Assembly (NCBI RefSeq): GCF_004135205.1 | Contig: NZ_CP035490.1 | Span: forward strand, 434,001 to 498,000 | Source: Hahella sp. KA22 | Lineage (GTDB): Bacteria; Pseudomonadota; Gammaproteobacteria; Pseudomonadales; Oleiphilaceae | Direction of reading: 5' to 3' | DNA: 64,000 nucleotides | Shown here: in pieces, positions 26,238-35,300 of the stretch | Position numbering within the stretch: position 1 is the first letter of the stretch | How the letters are laid out: every line of letters starts with the position of its first letter | Notes under the pieces: generated by a model | The model's input: only the letters and a program-made list of their open reading frames with translations | What the model was told of the DNA's origin: nothing | Database searches by the model: none | Made by a program: the position numbers and the translations under genes

Positions 26238-27617
26238 TTATTGCGCTGCGTTGGCCCTAACTTCGTCGAAAGTCCATTCCTTCATCAGGTCGCCATTGCG
26301 GAAGACGGTAACCAGTTGATCTTCCCGATTGCCCAGATCCTGCCGGCGCACTGTCTGAAAGCCGCCATCCAGATCTTTAACCAGCGCCAGAAGTCCTTTC
26401 TTAGAACGCTTGCCCTGATCGGTGATGGGGTCTTTGTAAACATCTCTCCAGATGCCTTTCACGCATATCGCAGACGCTTTCATGGCGAACTTCAACGTAT
26501 CCCGGTTCACCTTCTGCAGCAGCTCTCCACCCATGCCGAAAGCAATATTTTCAGCGCTTTGCTTGCGCGCTTTCATCGCCGCCAGAATAGCTTCGATCGT
26601 GTGTAAAGAGATGCCGTCGCCTTGAATCACCCGGATGCACGCCGGCAATACCCGATATCCTTTGCTGTTGACGGTGAAGCCGAATTTCCGCATCAGTCGT
26701 TCGATAGTTTCGGTCACAATCGCTACAGGATCGCCACTGTCAGGACGCACCACCAAGGTGCCGCCGCTGCGCTCAATCTTGGTTTTCAACGCTTCGCCCC
26801 AGAGGTTGTCGATAGCGTTCCACAAGTCATAAGAGTCGCTGACTACCGCCACCAGTTTGCCGGGCTCGGCGAACTGCTCCAGCATGTTGGCGTAGGCGTC
26901 CACTTCCGCTTCTTTGCCCCAGCTGGTAATGGTGCTGTGCTCCGCCGCAGGGATTGAAAAGCCCGCCATATCAGCGCCGTAGTAACGTCTCGCCGCCATA
27001 ATGCCGCTAACAGTGTCAGTGCCCATGAAGTTCACCAAGTGAGCGGCCCCGCCAATCGCTGCGGTTTCTTCAGAACTCGCGCCGCGAGCGCCAAAGTCGT
27101 GCAGTTTAAATGGCAATCCTTCGATAGTGTCCGCCGTTTCTTCCAGGTAACGCTTGATGATGTTGCGGCAGCTCCAGGATACGGTGGCGACCGTGGTCGG
27201 ATACCAAACCGCTCTCAACAAAGCCGTTTCCACATAGCTGGTCAACCAGGCGCAGTTGCGGTCAGTGTTGATCACCTGCACCATCACGTTTTTCACATCC
27301 ATGACAGTCCCTTCCGGCGCAGCCTGGATTTCTATCGGCAGATAACCCTCGTGTTTATCCAGAATATAGCGCCAGCCTTCTTCATTGAAGGGAACGCCGT
27401 GGGCTTGATACACCAGCTTGGCTTCTTCGATATCGTCCGCGGTAATCGGCTTGGTCAGGTACTCTTTGATGAACATCTGCAGACCGAAGAACACTGCTTT
27501 TTCAAACGCGCCGCCGCGTGATTCGATGTAGCTGGAAACCTGCGTGGCGCCAGCTGGGTACTGCAGGTAGTGAGAGGTTTTATAAGAATCTACGTTTAAG
27601 ATAATGCTGTTTTTCAT
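26238..27617 (-). CDS. nadV: Nicotinamide phosphoribosyltransferase (NAMPT)
   Basis: A 459-residue enzyme that makes NMN from nicotinamide and PRPP. It aligns by eye along its length with human NAMPT: HDFGARGASSEETAAIGGAAHLVNFMGTD (from about 173; D174 is the nicotinamide-selecting aspartate of the HDFG motif), AEHSTITSWG with the phosphorylated histidine at 227, VVSDSYD, VVRPDSGDP and VIQGDG. It lies downstream of nadM in a leftward operon (gap 81 bases) and ends in a terminator. The NrtR-type operator before nadM should regulate both. The same NAMPT plus NMN adenylyltransferase pair occurs in large phages such as Vibrio phage KVP40. Confidence 0.95.
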   Translation of the reverse strand: MKNSIILNVDSYKTSHYLQYPAGATQVSSYIESRGGAFEKAVFFGLQMFIKEYLTKPITADDIEEAKLVYQAHGVPFNEEGWRYILDKHEGYLPIEIQAAPEGTVMDVKNVMVQVINTDRNCAWLTSYVETALLRAVWYPTTVATVSWSCRNIIKRYLEETADTIEGLPFKLHDFGARGASSEETAAIGGAAHLVNFMGTDTVSGIMAARRYYGADMAGFSIPAAEHSTITSWGKEAEVDAYANMLEQFAEPGKLVAVVSDSYDLWNAIDNLWGEALKTKIERSGGTLVVRPDSGDPVAIVTETIERLMRKFGFTVNSKGYRVLPACIRVIQGDGISLHTIEAILAAMKARKQSAENIAFGMGGELLQKVNRDTLKFAMKASAICVKGIWRDVYKDPITDQGKRSKKGLLALVKDLDGGFQTVRRQDLGNREDQLVTVFRNGDLMKEWTFDEVRANAAQ

Positions 27618-27698
27618 GACGGAAATCCTCCGGTCAATGTTTGGGTAAAGGGTGTTGCGGTCTATCCGCGTCCCTCGTTTGTCTTAATAATTTTCCGG

Positions 27699-28772
27699 TT
27701 AGATGCCGGTCATTTCCTGAATGATGAAGTAGTGATCTTCATATAATTTGCCTGGGTCCAGTTCCGCCAGCGGCACCCACATGGCCTGTCTGGCGTCATC
27801 GCCGCCTTTCACTTTCGGCAGCTCGCTGCTTGGCTCCAGCTCAATGTGAAATGCATGAGTGATAGTGCGTCCTCTGGCTGAACGATGAGGATCATCGAAC
27901 ACTTGCTGCGCCTTGATTGAGCCCCTCAACACCGGCGCTGGCACTTTCAGTCGGGTTTCCTCCCGCAACTCTCTCAGGCATGCATCCAGTAATTTTTCAT
28001 TCTGATCTACGAAGCCTCCCGGTAACGCTAACAACCCTTTACCGGGACGCGATTTGCGCTCCACCAGCAGCACATGTCCGCTTTGCACGATAACTGCATC
28101 GACCGTTACGAAAGTGGGCGCGTAGGGCGCTGCGCTCCAGGCGCGTTTGTACTTGGCGATGAAATCATGTTCGTATTTGATTTCCTCATAGTCTTCGCTG
28201 AGACAGAATTTCGCCAGTTTCTCCCGCACCGCCGCTGGCAGCGCCAGATCTGCGTCACTGCTTTCCAGGTAATTCATACCGCCGCGACGATCCGTCTGGT
28301 TAACGCCGAAAATCGCTTCTCTTACCGGCGTGGCGCTGATACCGTCCACATTCTCAACTTCAACGCTTCCCCATTGAGGGAACAGCTTCAGGTAGAAAGA
28401 GCTGTGGTCCTTGCTGTGGCCAATCAAACCCACCTTGGCGGATTTGTGCGGCATACCGTGATGCGCGGTTACCAGCCCCTGAACCGTGGACTGTACGTTT
28501 CTGACCCAGATCTCATCGTTGTAGACAATGTCCATCAGCGGCGCGATATGTACGCGTTGGTTATCTTCTTTGCTGAGGGCGCTGCGCACCATGTCTTCGC
28601 GTTCGTTGACGCTCCAGGGGTTGCGTGTGGAGCGGGGCTGATGCGCCGATCCGCACAAGACAATCATTTGACGCGCTTTGCGCAGTCCCTGTTCAATCAC
28701 CGCAAGGTGACCGCGATGAAAGGGTTGGAAACGTCCGATAAATACTAAAAAGTCGTATTCGAAATTTTGCAT
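27699..28772 (-). CDS. nadM: Bifunctional NMN adenylyltransferase / Nudix hydrolase
   Basis: About 357 residues from ATG 28772 behind AAGGAG; an upstream in-frame ATG at 28859 lacks a ribosome-binding site. The N-terminal domain is a nucleotidyltransferase with GRFQPFHRGH (13-22) and ISATPVREAI. It should join NMN and ATP to NAD+. The C-terminal domain has a Nudix box GGFVDQNEKLLDACLRELREET, with threonine where the G of EExG is usual, typical of ADP-ribose pyrophosphatases. The same fusion is known from Synechocystis slr0787 and Francisella NadM. It feeds on NMN from the downstream NAMPT and may degrade ADP-ribose, the signal for NrtR. Confidence 0.93.
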   Translation of the reverse strand: MQNFEYDFLVFIGRFQPFHRGHLAVIEQGLRKARQMIVLCGSAHQPRSTRNPWSVNEREDMVRSALSKEDNQRVHIAPLMDIVYNDEIWVRNVQSTVQGLVTAHHGMPHKSAKVGLIGHSKDHSSFYLKLFPQWGSVEVENVDGISATPVREAIFGVNQTDRRGGMNYLESSDADLALPAAVREKLAKFCLSEDYEEIKYEHDFIAKYKRAWSAAPYAPTFVTVDAVIVQSGHVLLVERKSRPGKGLLALPGGFVDQNEKLLDACLRELREETRLKVPAPVLRGSIKAQQVFDDPHRSARGRTITHAFHIELEPSSELPKVKGGDDARQAMWVPLAELDPGKLYEDHYFIIQEMTGI

Positions 28773-28879
28773 ATCAGCAATCTCCTTGCTGTGGTTGACG
28801 GGAACCCGGTCTTTCCAGGTCCGCTTAAAACTTTTTCTCCGTGGATTCATGAGTCCCATGAACCCTGTCGATGGATATA

Positions 28880-28898
28880 TAGTGGCATAATGACACTA
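28880..28898. promoter_or_regulatory. NrtR operator upstream of nadM
   Basis: TAGTGGCATAATGACACTA, an imperfect 19-bp palindrome, lies 108 bases before the nadM start. It shares 7-bp-type arms (TAGTGnC ... GnCACTA) with the palindrome in front of nrtR at 30618-30636. It stands between a TTGACC hexamer and a TATATAT run on the minus strand, a position suited to blocking transcription. Confidence 0.82.
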
Positions 28899-28916
28899 AG
28901 TGGTCAAGCGCTATTT

Positions 28917-29918
28917 TCAGACACCCTCTAAAGCATTTGTAACCTGCCTGATGCGCGCTTCAACATCGCCCTTCAGCAGCGCGTACTCTATGTTTCTGCG
29001 CTCCAGCTCCGCGATGATCTCCTGCTGGAAATCCGTGCGATTCACCTCCCCTGAGCGATCCCAGGTATCCTCATAGGGGATGTCGTCGTCGCACAGAAAC
29101 ACATGGTCATAGCGCTGCGTCGCGGCATCCGCCAGACACTCCAGTTCCGGCAATGCGAAGCCATGATAGTAATGAGCGAAATGCCGCGTCGTCAGCGCAT
29201 TGGTGTCCACGAACAAGTAGCGATCACTATCCAGCAAAAGTTTTTCTTCGCGCTCCAGATGGCCTTGTGCGATTTCCACCAGCTGCTCGGGAGCCAGACG
29301 TCGCTCAATCTGATTTTCCTCCCAGTATTCCCGTCCGTACTCCGGCATCCATTGCGTATTAAAGCGCGCCGCCATCGCCTGCGCTAACGTGGTTTTACCG
29401 GTAGACGGGGCTCCCAAAAACACCACTTTCTTTACCAGGTCCCGGTACACCAGCGGATGCACCCAGTCTCTGGCGGCGAAGGGATTTTTGCGCACCTGAG
29501 TAGCGGAGATGGGTACAATCTTTCTGGCTTCATCCACTCGACAGTCCTGCGCGTTGAGATAACGACTGACATGATCGCCATAAAATTCACTGGAGAAGAA
29601 ATGGGTCACCCGCCTGCCAGCCAGACATTGCCCAATGTAGTCCTCCTGCAGCCGACATATCTCCGGCGTATCTCCCACTTCCTGGGGTCCATCCGGGGCC
29701 AGAATTACCTCTGCGTCCGGGTAAAGCGCTTTAATCCAGGACGCCCGCCGTTCCAGTGGAACCTCTATGACATCCGGGCAGTCATAGATCATCACCAGCA
29801 GGTGATCCACCTGCTCCAGTGCTTGTTCGATCATATACTGATGACCTTTATGCAGCGGCGCGAACTTCCCTAACGTCAGACCAACCTTGCGCGGCGCATC
29901 ATACTCAGGCTTTCGCAT
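28917..29918 (-). CDS. nadR: NadR-type NMN adenylyltransferase / nicotinamide riboside kinase
   Basis: A 333-residue bifunctional enzyme. The N-terminal nucleotidyltransferase has GKFAPLHKGH (17-26) and ISATQVR (137-143). The C-terminal kinase has P-loop GAPSTGKT (169-176) and PEYGREYWE. Unlike E. coli NadR it has no N-terminal DNA-binding domain, so it is an enzyme only. It should phosphorylate nicotinamide riboside brought in by PnuC and adenylate NMN to NAD+. Its start overlaps the pnuC stop by 14 bases. With nadM it gives this locus two NMN adenylyltransferases. Confidence 0.92.
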   Translation of the reverse strand: MRKPEYDAPRKVGLTLGKFAPLHKGHQYMIEQALEQVDHLLVMIYDCPDVIEVPLERRASWIKALYPDAEVILAPDGPQEVGDTPEICRLQEDYIGQCLAGRRVTHFFSSEFYGDHVSRYLNAQDCRVDEARKIVPISATQVRKNPFAARDWVHPLVYRDLVKKVVFLGAPSTGKTTLAQAMAARFNTQWMPEYGREYWEENQIERRLAPEQLVEIAQGHLEREEKLLLDSDRYLFVDTNALTTRHFAHYYHGFALPELECLADAATQRYDHVFLCDDDIPYEDTWDRSGEVNRTDFQQEIIAELERRNIEYALLKGDVEARIRQVTNALEGV

Positions 29919-30534
29919 AGTCCGCCTTTATCTCCAGCGTCTGGGTTTGATAACGACGCAGCCATACAAGCAGACCCGCACTCGCCATGACCAGGAAAGT
30001 CGCATACAAAACGGTGGTGGGATACAGACCTTTCTGCCAATACACGCCAATGGCGACGATGTCCACGGCAATCCAGAAGCCCCAGTTGATCAGCTGGCGT
30101 CTGGATAGCAGCCATTGCGCCACCAGACTGGCGACCGTGGTGAATGCATCCGGATAAGGGAGTGAGGCGTCGGTATAGGTGGACATGACATAACCCAGAG
30201 CAAAACTGCCGATAACGGCGACCGCCACCCACAGCAGCGTCATCGTTGGCGGGGTGGGCAACACCACTAAATCATCGTCGCGCCCCCTACCCTGCAGCCA
30301 ATACCACCAGCCATAAAACTGCATCACCACATAAATGCCATGGAGTATGAAGTCGGAATACAGCTTGGCGTCATAAAACACGATCATGTACAGCGCCACC
30401 TGCACCAGCCCGACAGGCCAGCACCAGATATTGCGCCGGATGATCAGGAAAACGCAGATAAAGCCCGCCAGGGAGGCGATGATTTCGATAGCGGAGCCGC
30501 CGAAAAAGCCGACCAAAAAGGATTGTATTTCCAT
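29905..30534 (-). CDS. pnuC: Nicotinamide riboside transporter PnuC
   Basis: A 209-residue membrane protein with about seven helices. The PnuC family pattern is visible in IRRNIWCWPVGLVQVALYMIVFYDAKLYSDFILHGIYVVMQFYGWWYW (about 33-80) and in LINWGFWIAVDIVAIGVYWQKGLYPTTVLY. It admits nicotinamide riboside, trapped by the kinase encoded by the overlapping nadR. It faces nrtR across a shared operator, so it is probably derepressed together with nrtR when NrtR leaves the DNA. Confidence 0.92.
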   Translation of the reverse strand: MEIQSFLVGFFGGSAIEIIASLAGFICVFLIIRRNIWCWPVGLVQVALYMIVFYDAKLYSDFILHGIYVVMQFYGWWYWLQGRGRDDDLVVLPTPPTMTLLWVAVAVIGSFALGYVMSTYTDASLPYPDAFTTVASLVAQWLLSRRQLINWGFWIAVDIVAIGVYWQKGLYPTTVLYATFLVMASAGLLVWLRRYQTQTLEIKADYAKA

Positions 30535-30588
30535 GGTATTACTCTGGAGTTTGGATATGCTTTTATGAATAGATTAAGGGCGTCAGTT

Positions 30589-30617
30589 TTGACACCTCTG
30601 TTCTAGGTCGCTAATAT
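30589..30617 (+). promoter_or_regulatory. Promoter of nrtR (-35/-10)
   Basis: TTGACA (30589-30594) and TAATAT (30612-30617) are separated by exactly 17 bases. The -10 box is inside the NrtR palindrome. On the other strand TTGCAT-16-TAATAT (30637-30664) could be the pnuC promoter, with its -10 in the opposite arm. Confidence 0.75.
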
Positions 30618-30643
30618 TAGTGGCCTAATGCCACTAATATTAG
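30611..30643. promoter_or_regulatory. NrtR operator between pnuC and nrtR
   Basis: A perfect palindrome with 14-bp arms (CTAATATTAGTGGC and its complement) and a 5-bp centre CTAAT. Its core TAGTGGCCTAATGCCACTA (30618-30636) matches the site before nadM. The arms contain the -10 boxes of both divergent promoters, so binding would shut off nrtR and pnuC-nadR together. Confidence 0.88.
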
Positions 30644-30658
30644 TATGTTTTTCAGGTT

Positions 30659-31399
30659 ATGCAAGATCACGCCTCAGAAAAAGACTTTCTCGCCGCTTAC
30701 AACATTCATGACTACGAAGTGCCTCTCACTTCCGTGGACATGGCGATATTCAAGCTCAGGGAGCAGCAACTCGAAGTGTTGCTGGTGAAGCGCTCGCAAC
30801 ACCCCGCCAAAGATACGTGGGCGCTGCCGGGAGGCTTTATTGATCTGCAAAAAGACAATGTCCTTGAAGACACCGCTCATCGGAAGTTAGTGGAAAAAAC
30901 CGGGGTAAAAAGCCCCTATCTGGAGCAGGTCGCCACCTTCGGCGGTAAGCAAAGGGACCCTCGCGGCTGGTCAGTGACAGTGGTGTACTTCGCCCTGGTC
31001 GCCCATGAGGAGATCGATGTCGACCCCAAAGGCGCCAAAGAGGAAACACACTGGGTTCCAGTAACCGAAGCCCTGCGCGACTATAGACTGGCGTTTGATC
31101 ACAACGAGATTCTGCGCCTGTGCCGCGAACGGCTGACCAGCAAGGTGCAATACACAGCGCTGCCGATTCACTTGCTGCCTGAGGAGTTTACACTGACGGA
31201 GCTGCAGAAAGTATTCGAAGTGATTCTGGGCAACGAGGTAGAGAAAAAATCCTTCCGTCGCCGCATCCTGGATGCGGATATTCTGGAGGAAAGCGGCGCC
31301 ATGCGCACCGGCAGCAACCGACCTGCAAAACTGTATCGACTCAAGCGCGGCGTGGAGAATCATTTTTTCCCCAGAACCATCGAAGGACCGCGCAGTTAA
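30659..31399 (+). CDS. nrtR: Nudix-related transcriptional regulator NrtR
   Basis: A 246-residue protein: an N-terminal Nudix-fold domain (LTSVDMAIFKLREQQLEVLLVKR, WALPGGFIDL) and a C-terminal winged-helix domain (LTELQKVFEVILGNEVEKKSFRRRIL, then GSNRPAKLYRL). The Nudix box is degenerate: AHRKLVEKTGV replaces the catalytic REUxEExGU, so it should sense rather than hydrolyse. NrtR repressors of NAD metabolism bind ADP-ribose and release DNA. Two TAGTGnC palindromes, one overlapping its own promoter, support this. NADAR follows after 15 bases. Confidence 0.92.
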   Translation: MQDHASEKDFLAAYNIHDYEVPLTSVDMAIFKLREQQLEVLLVKRSQHPAKDTWALPGGFIDLQKDNVLEDTAHRKLVEKTGVKSPYLEQVATFGGKQRDPRGWSVTVVYFALVAHEEIDVDPKGAKEETHWVPVTEALRDYRLAFDHNEILRLCRERLTSKVQYTALPIHLLPEEFTLTELQKVFEVILGNEVEKKSFRRRILDADILEESGAMRTGSNRPAKLYRLKRGVENHFFPRTIEGPRS

Positions 31400-31414
31400 C
31401 GTCGGAGAGATGTA

Positions 31415-31894
31415 ATGACTGAGAAGAAAACCATTAACTTTTACCTGGCCAACGGCGAATACGGATGCTTTTCCAATTTCTCCCGCGATCCGGTTTACTT
31501 GAAAGACAAGCGCTGGCCTACGTGCGAACATTATTTTCAGGCGCAGAAATTCGCAGGCACTGAACACGAAGAAGCCGTGCGCATGGCGTCAAAACCCATG
31601 GAGGCCGCCAATATGGGACGTGAACGCACGCGCCCTTTGCGGCCGGATTGGGAAGCAGTCAAAGACGACATCATGCGCGAAGCGGTCATGGCCAAATTCG
31701 TTCAGCATGAAAAGCTGACTTCTATACTGTTGGAAACCGGCGACGCCGAGTTGGTCGAGCATACCGCCAATGACCGTTACTGGGCGGATGGCGGCGACGG
31801 TAGCGGCCTGAATATGCTGGGTAAAATTCTGATGGAAGTGCGCGAAGCCATTCGACAAGGTAAGAGCAAATATGAAAACGGTCACTTTATTTAG
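31415..31894 (+). CDS. NADAR-family N-glycosidase (YbiA-like)
   Basis: A 159-residue protein with the NADAR pattern: INFYLANGEYGCFSNFS (7-23), WPTCEHYFQAQKF (34-46), a central KPMEAANMGRERTRPLRPDWE, and a C-terminal GGDGSGLNMLGKILMEVRE. Family members act on riboflavin intermediates (YbiA) or remove ADP-ribose from guanine in DNA (antitoxins of DarT1 systems). Being between NrtR and an ADP-ribosylglycohydrolase gene favours an ADP-ribose role. The next gene begins inside its 3' end (23-base overlap), so the two are translationally coupled. Confidence 0.88.
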   Translation: MTEKKTINFYLANGEYGCFSNFSRDPVYLKDKRWPTCEHYFQAQKFAGTEHEEAVRMASKPMEAANMGRERTRPLRPDWEAVKDDIMREAVMAKFVQHEKLTSILLETGDAELVEHTANDRYWADGGDGSGLNMLGKILMEVREAIRQGKSKYENGHFI

Positions 31895-32219
31895 ACCCAC
31901 AGGCCCGAATGAGCTGGCGCTGGTGGAAGCCAGCGGTTTTAAGCGCTGGCCGCCGCGTTTACCGGAACAACCCATTTTCTACCCGGTTTGCAACGAGGAC
32001 TACGCCCGTCAAATCGCCCGGGACTGGAACGTCAAAGACTCCGGCGTGGGTTACGTCACCCGTTTCGACGTGGATGCGGAATACCTCAGCCAATTCGACG
32101 TCAAAGTCGTCGGCGGTAAGGAACATGCCGAATACTGGATTCCAGCGGAGCAACTGGAAGAATTCAACGATCATATCATCGGCGATATTGAAGTCATCGC
32201 CACGTATAGAGACGAATAG
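31872..32219 (+). CDS. Small conserved-looking protein coupled to NADAR, function unknown
   Basis: A 115-residue protein starting inside the NADAR gene (ATG 31872). Visible features are VTLFRPTGPNELALVEASGF at the start, PPRLPEQPIFYPV, a helix YARQIARDWN, GYVTRFDVD, YWIPAEQLEEFNDHII and a final beta strand VIATYRDE. I recall similar proteins being labelled with ADP-ribosylation terms in databases, but cannot verify this. The R-x-x-G-x-x-E and FYPV elements could belong to a mini ADP-ribosyltransferase-like fold; this is speculative. The overlap with a NADAR gene resembles toxin-antitoxin or enzyme-partner arrangements. Confidence 0.5.
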   Translation: MKTVTLFRPTGPNELALVEASGFKRWPPRLPEQPIFYPVCNEDYARQIARDWNVKDSGVGYVTRFDVDAEYLSQFDVKVVGGKEHAEYWIPAEQLEEFNDHIIGDIEVIATYRDE

Positions 32220-32306
32220 ACAAAAAACCTACCATGCGAATCCACTACGGGCGTTCTTGCAGGCTCGTCATTTTATATAAATGTTTGTTAAAGGTAGTGA
32301 GTTCGC

Positions 32307-35300
32307 ATGTTGGTAAAGGAAAGCCTGATAGTCAAAGAGCTTGGGAGCACCTATTTTGAGCGGGGCGTAAAATATTTTAAGCAACGACGCGTCACTCTGG
32401 TGGAATATGGCGAAGATCACTCCACAGCAACAGTGCGGGGTTCTGGTAACAGTGTTTACCAGGTCTTGGTAACACTTGAAAATGACGCCTATGGCCTGAG
32501 AATAGAAGGGGAATGCTCATGCCCTATTGGCTATAACTGTAAACACGTTGCAGCCACACTGCTCGCCGTGAATGAAAAAAGCCAGATTCCAGCGCAAAAA
32601 GATACTTGGTCTGACCATAACTCGTCTCACCACCCAGATGTAACGCTGGACCTTGACGTCAGGCGCTGGCTTGACCAGTTGGTCGACACAGCAACAGAGG
32701 AAGCAACTCCCGATAGCGCTAATCAGGTTAGTGTGCTCTATTTGCTGAAGCACAACCAAATGAACGGCAATGTCTGCGTCAACGTTATCCAGGCGCGCAC
32801 TCTAAAGTCCGGCGAATACTCCACAAAAACCCAGCGTTACAATATTAGCGCGGCCTTTAACCAGAGTAAGCCAGCCGCCTTCCTGACCAAAGCTGACCTG
32901 GCGATCTTCAAACGCCTGTTATGGTCGCAATGGGGCTCTGACCTACCGTTAACGGAAGAAAGCGGAGCTGACGCCCTTCAGCGCATACTGGCGACGGGAC
33001 GCGCGTACTGGGAAACCCCACAAGGACCAAAGTTATTCAAAGGCGCGCCAGCGCAGGCGGAGTTTGAGTGGCGAGTGGATATGGAGGGCGAACAAACCCT
33101 GAAAATGGTCCCATCACATCTGATAATGGTCGCCACTGATCCGATCTACTGTATCAATACCCACACCGGAGAATGTGGCCAGCTGCATAGTGAACTGCCG
33201 CCGTCCATGCTGATGACGCTTAATCGCGCGCCCAGGTTATCCCCAGTGCAGGCGGGAAAAGTACGCTCGCTTCTGGAGCAACGACTCCCCGGCGCACGAC
33301 TTCCCAAACCCAAAGAGATCGCCGTCGAGAAGGACAGCAAAGTCAAGCCGCAGGTTCATCTTAGCCTTGGGGCGGCAAGCCCTTCTCAAACTGGCTATTT
33401 TCCATATAGAACGAGTCAAGCCGATGTTCCCTACGCCAGGCTGGAGTTTTCCTATCACGATATCCGCGTATCTTATGACTCCGATATTCAGCAAGTGACA
33501 ACGGTCAAAGACAATACCCATCTCATCATTCCCCGGGATTTTCTTGTTGAAGAAACAGCCCTGCGCAAACTAAGAACTCTGGATATGCGCCCGCTCAATA
33601 CCATCGAAACCTATCCGCTCGTCGATGAGGCGCATCAAATGGACCTGAGCTTTGCAAGCGTCGGAGAGTGGCATGGGTTCGCCCAATACGGCATCCCCCT
33701 GTTAGAGAAACAGGGATGGAGTATTACCATTGAGGAGGACTTCCCCTTTCAGTACCTCAATACAGAGGCCGAAGAGCTCTCCTGGTATTCCAATCTCGAT
33801 GAGAGCGACAGCGACTGGTTTGATTTCGACCTCGGCGTGGAAGTCAACGGCGAGCGCATTAACTTGTTACCTGTCCTCTACAACCTGATTAAAGACGCGC
33901 CGGAGGAGTGGGAGCTTCAGACACTGGCCGATTATCCCGGAGATAGCGATGTTCTGCTCCAGGTCGCCCCTGGCCGGTGGATCAAGCTGGATGTCGAGAG
34001 AGTCAGAAACCTGTTAGGCAGTCTCATCGAGCTGTACGACCATGATCCTCTGGTGAACGATAAATTCCGCCTGGAACGAGGACAGGTTGGCCAGCTTCTG
34101 CCGCTCAACGAGGCCATGGCTTCAGTCGGCCTGCGCTGGCTGGGCGCTGATAAACTGACGCGCTTGATTGATCGACTGAAACAGCAGGAGCAAATGAGCC
34201 ATGTCTTCCCCCCCGACTGGTTCAACGCCACCCTCAGAGACTACCAACAAGAGGGACTGAACTGGCTTGGCTTCCTTAGAGAAATCGAAATGGGCGGCAT
34301 CCTGGCGGATGACATGGGATTGGGCAAAACCATACAGACTCTCGCCCTGCTCTCGGTGGAAAAAGCCCAGGGGCGGATGGATCGGCCCTGCCTGATCGTC
34401 GCGCCCACCAGCTTAATGAGCAACTGGCGTAAGGAAGCGGAAAAGTTCGCACCAGAACTGAAAGTACTCGTTCTGCACGGCCCCCATCGCACCGAGCGTT
34501 TCGAACATATAGCCGACAACGACCTGGTTTTGACGACCTATCCGCTACTGCCGCGCGACAGCGAATATCTGCTAAAGCAGGATTACCATTATCTTATTTT
34601 GGATGAAGCGCAAACCATCAAGAATCCAAAGGCGCAGGCTACCCAACTGGTACACAGGCTACAGGCTCGACATCGGCTGTGTCTGACTGGGACGCCGATG
34701 GAAAATCATCTGGGCGAGCTGTGGTCGTTGTTTAACTTCCTCACGCCGGGGCTGCTTGGCGACGATAGAAAGTTCAAAACCCTGTTCCGCACTCCTATCG
34801 AAAAACAGGGCGATCTTGAACGGCAACGCTTGTTATCTAGACGCATCAAGCCGTTTATGTTGCGCCGCACTAAACAAGAGGTCGCGACGGAGCTGCCGGA
34901 GAAAACAGAAATACAACGTACTGTTTTGTTGGAAGGAAAACAGCGGGACCTTTATGAAAGTATTCGCGTCGCCATGGATAAGAAGATTCGTGACGCTATC
35001 GCCAAGAAGGGCGTTAAACGTTCTCATATAGAGATTCTGGACGCATTACTGAAGCTGCGCCAAGTCTGTTGCGACCCATCGCTGCTGAAACTGGACAGTG
35101 CGCGTAAAGTGAAAAACAGCGCCAAGCTGGAAACGCTGATGTCCATGTTGCCCAGCCTGCTTGAGGAAGGCCGCAAAATACTGTTGTTTTCCCAGTTCAC
35201 TTCTATGCTTGGATTGATCGAAGCGCAACTGGACAAAGCCGGTATAGAGTACGTAAAACTGACAGGCGCGACAAAAGACAGAGATACGCCTGTCAGTCGC

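Noticed and set aside
28773-28859. Longer N-terminus for NadM
   Set aside because: No ribosome-binding site at 28859, while AAGGAG precedes 28772 and the nucleotidyltransferase motif begins at a normal distance from that start.
30659-31399. NrtR protein as an active Nudix hydrolase
   Set aside because: The catalytic Nudix box is degenerate, and a C-terminal winged helix plus matched operators point to a regulator.
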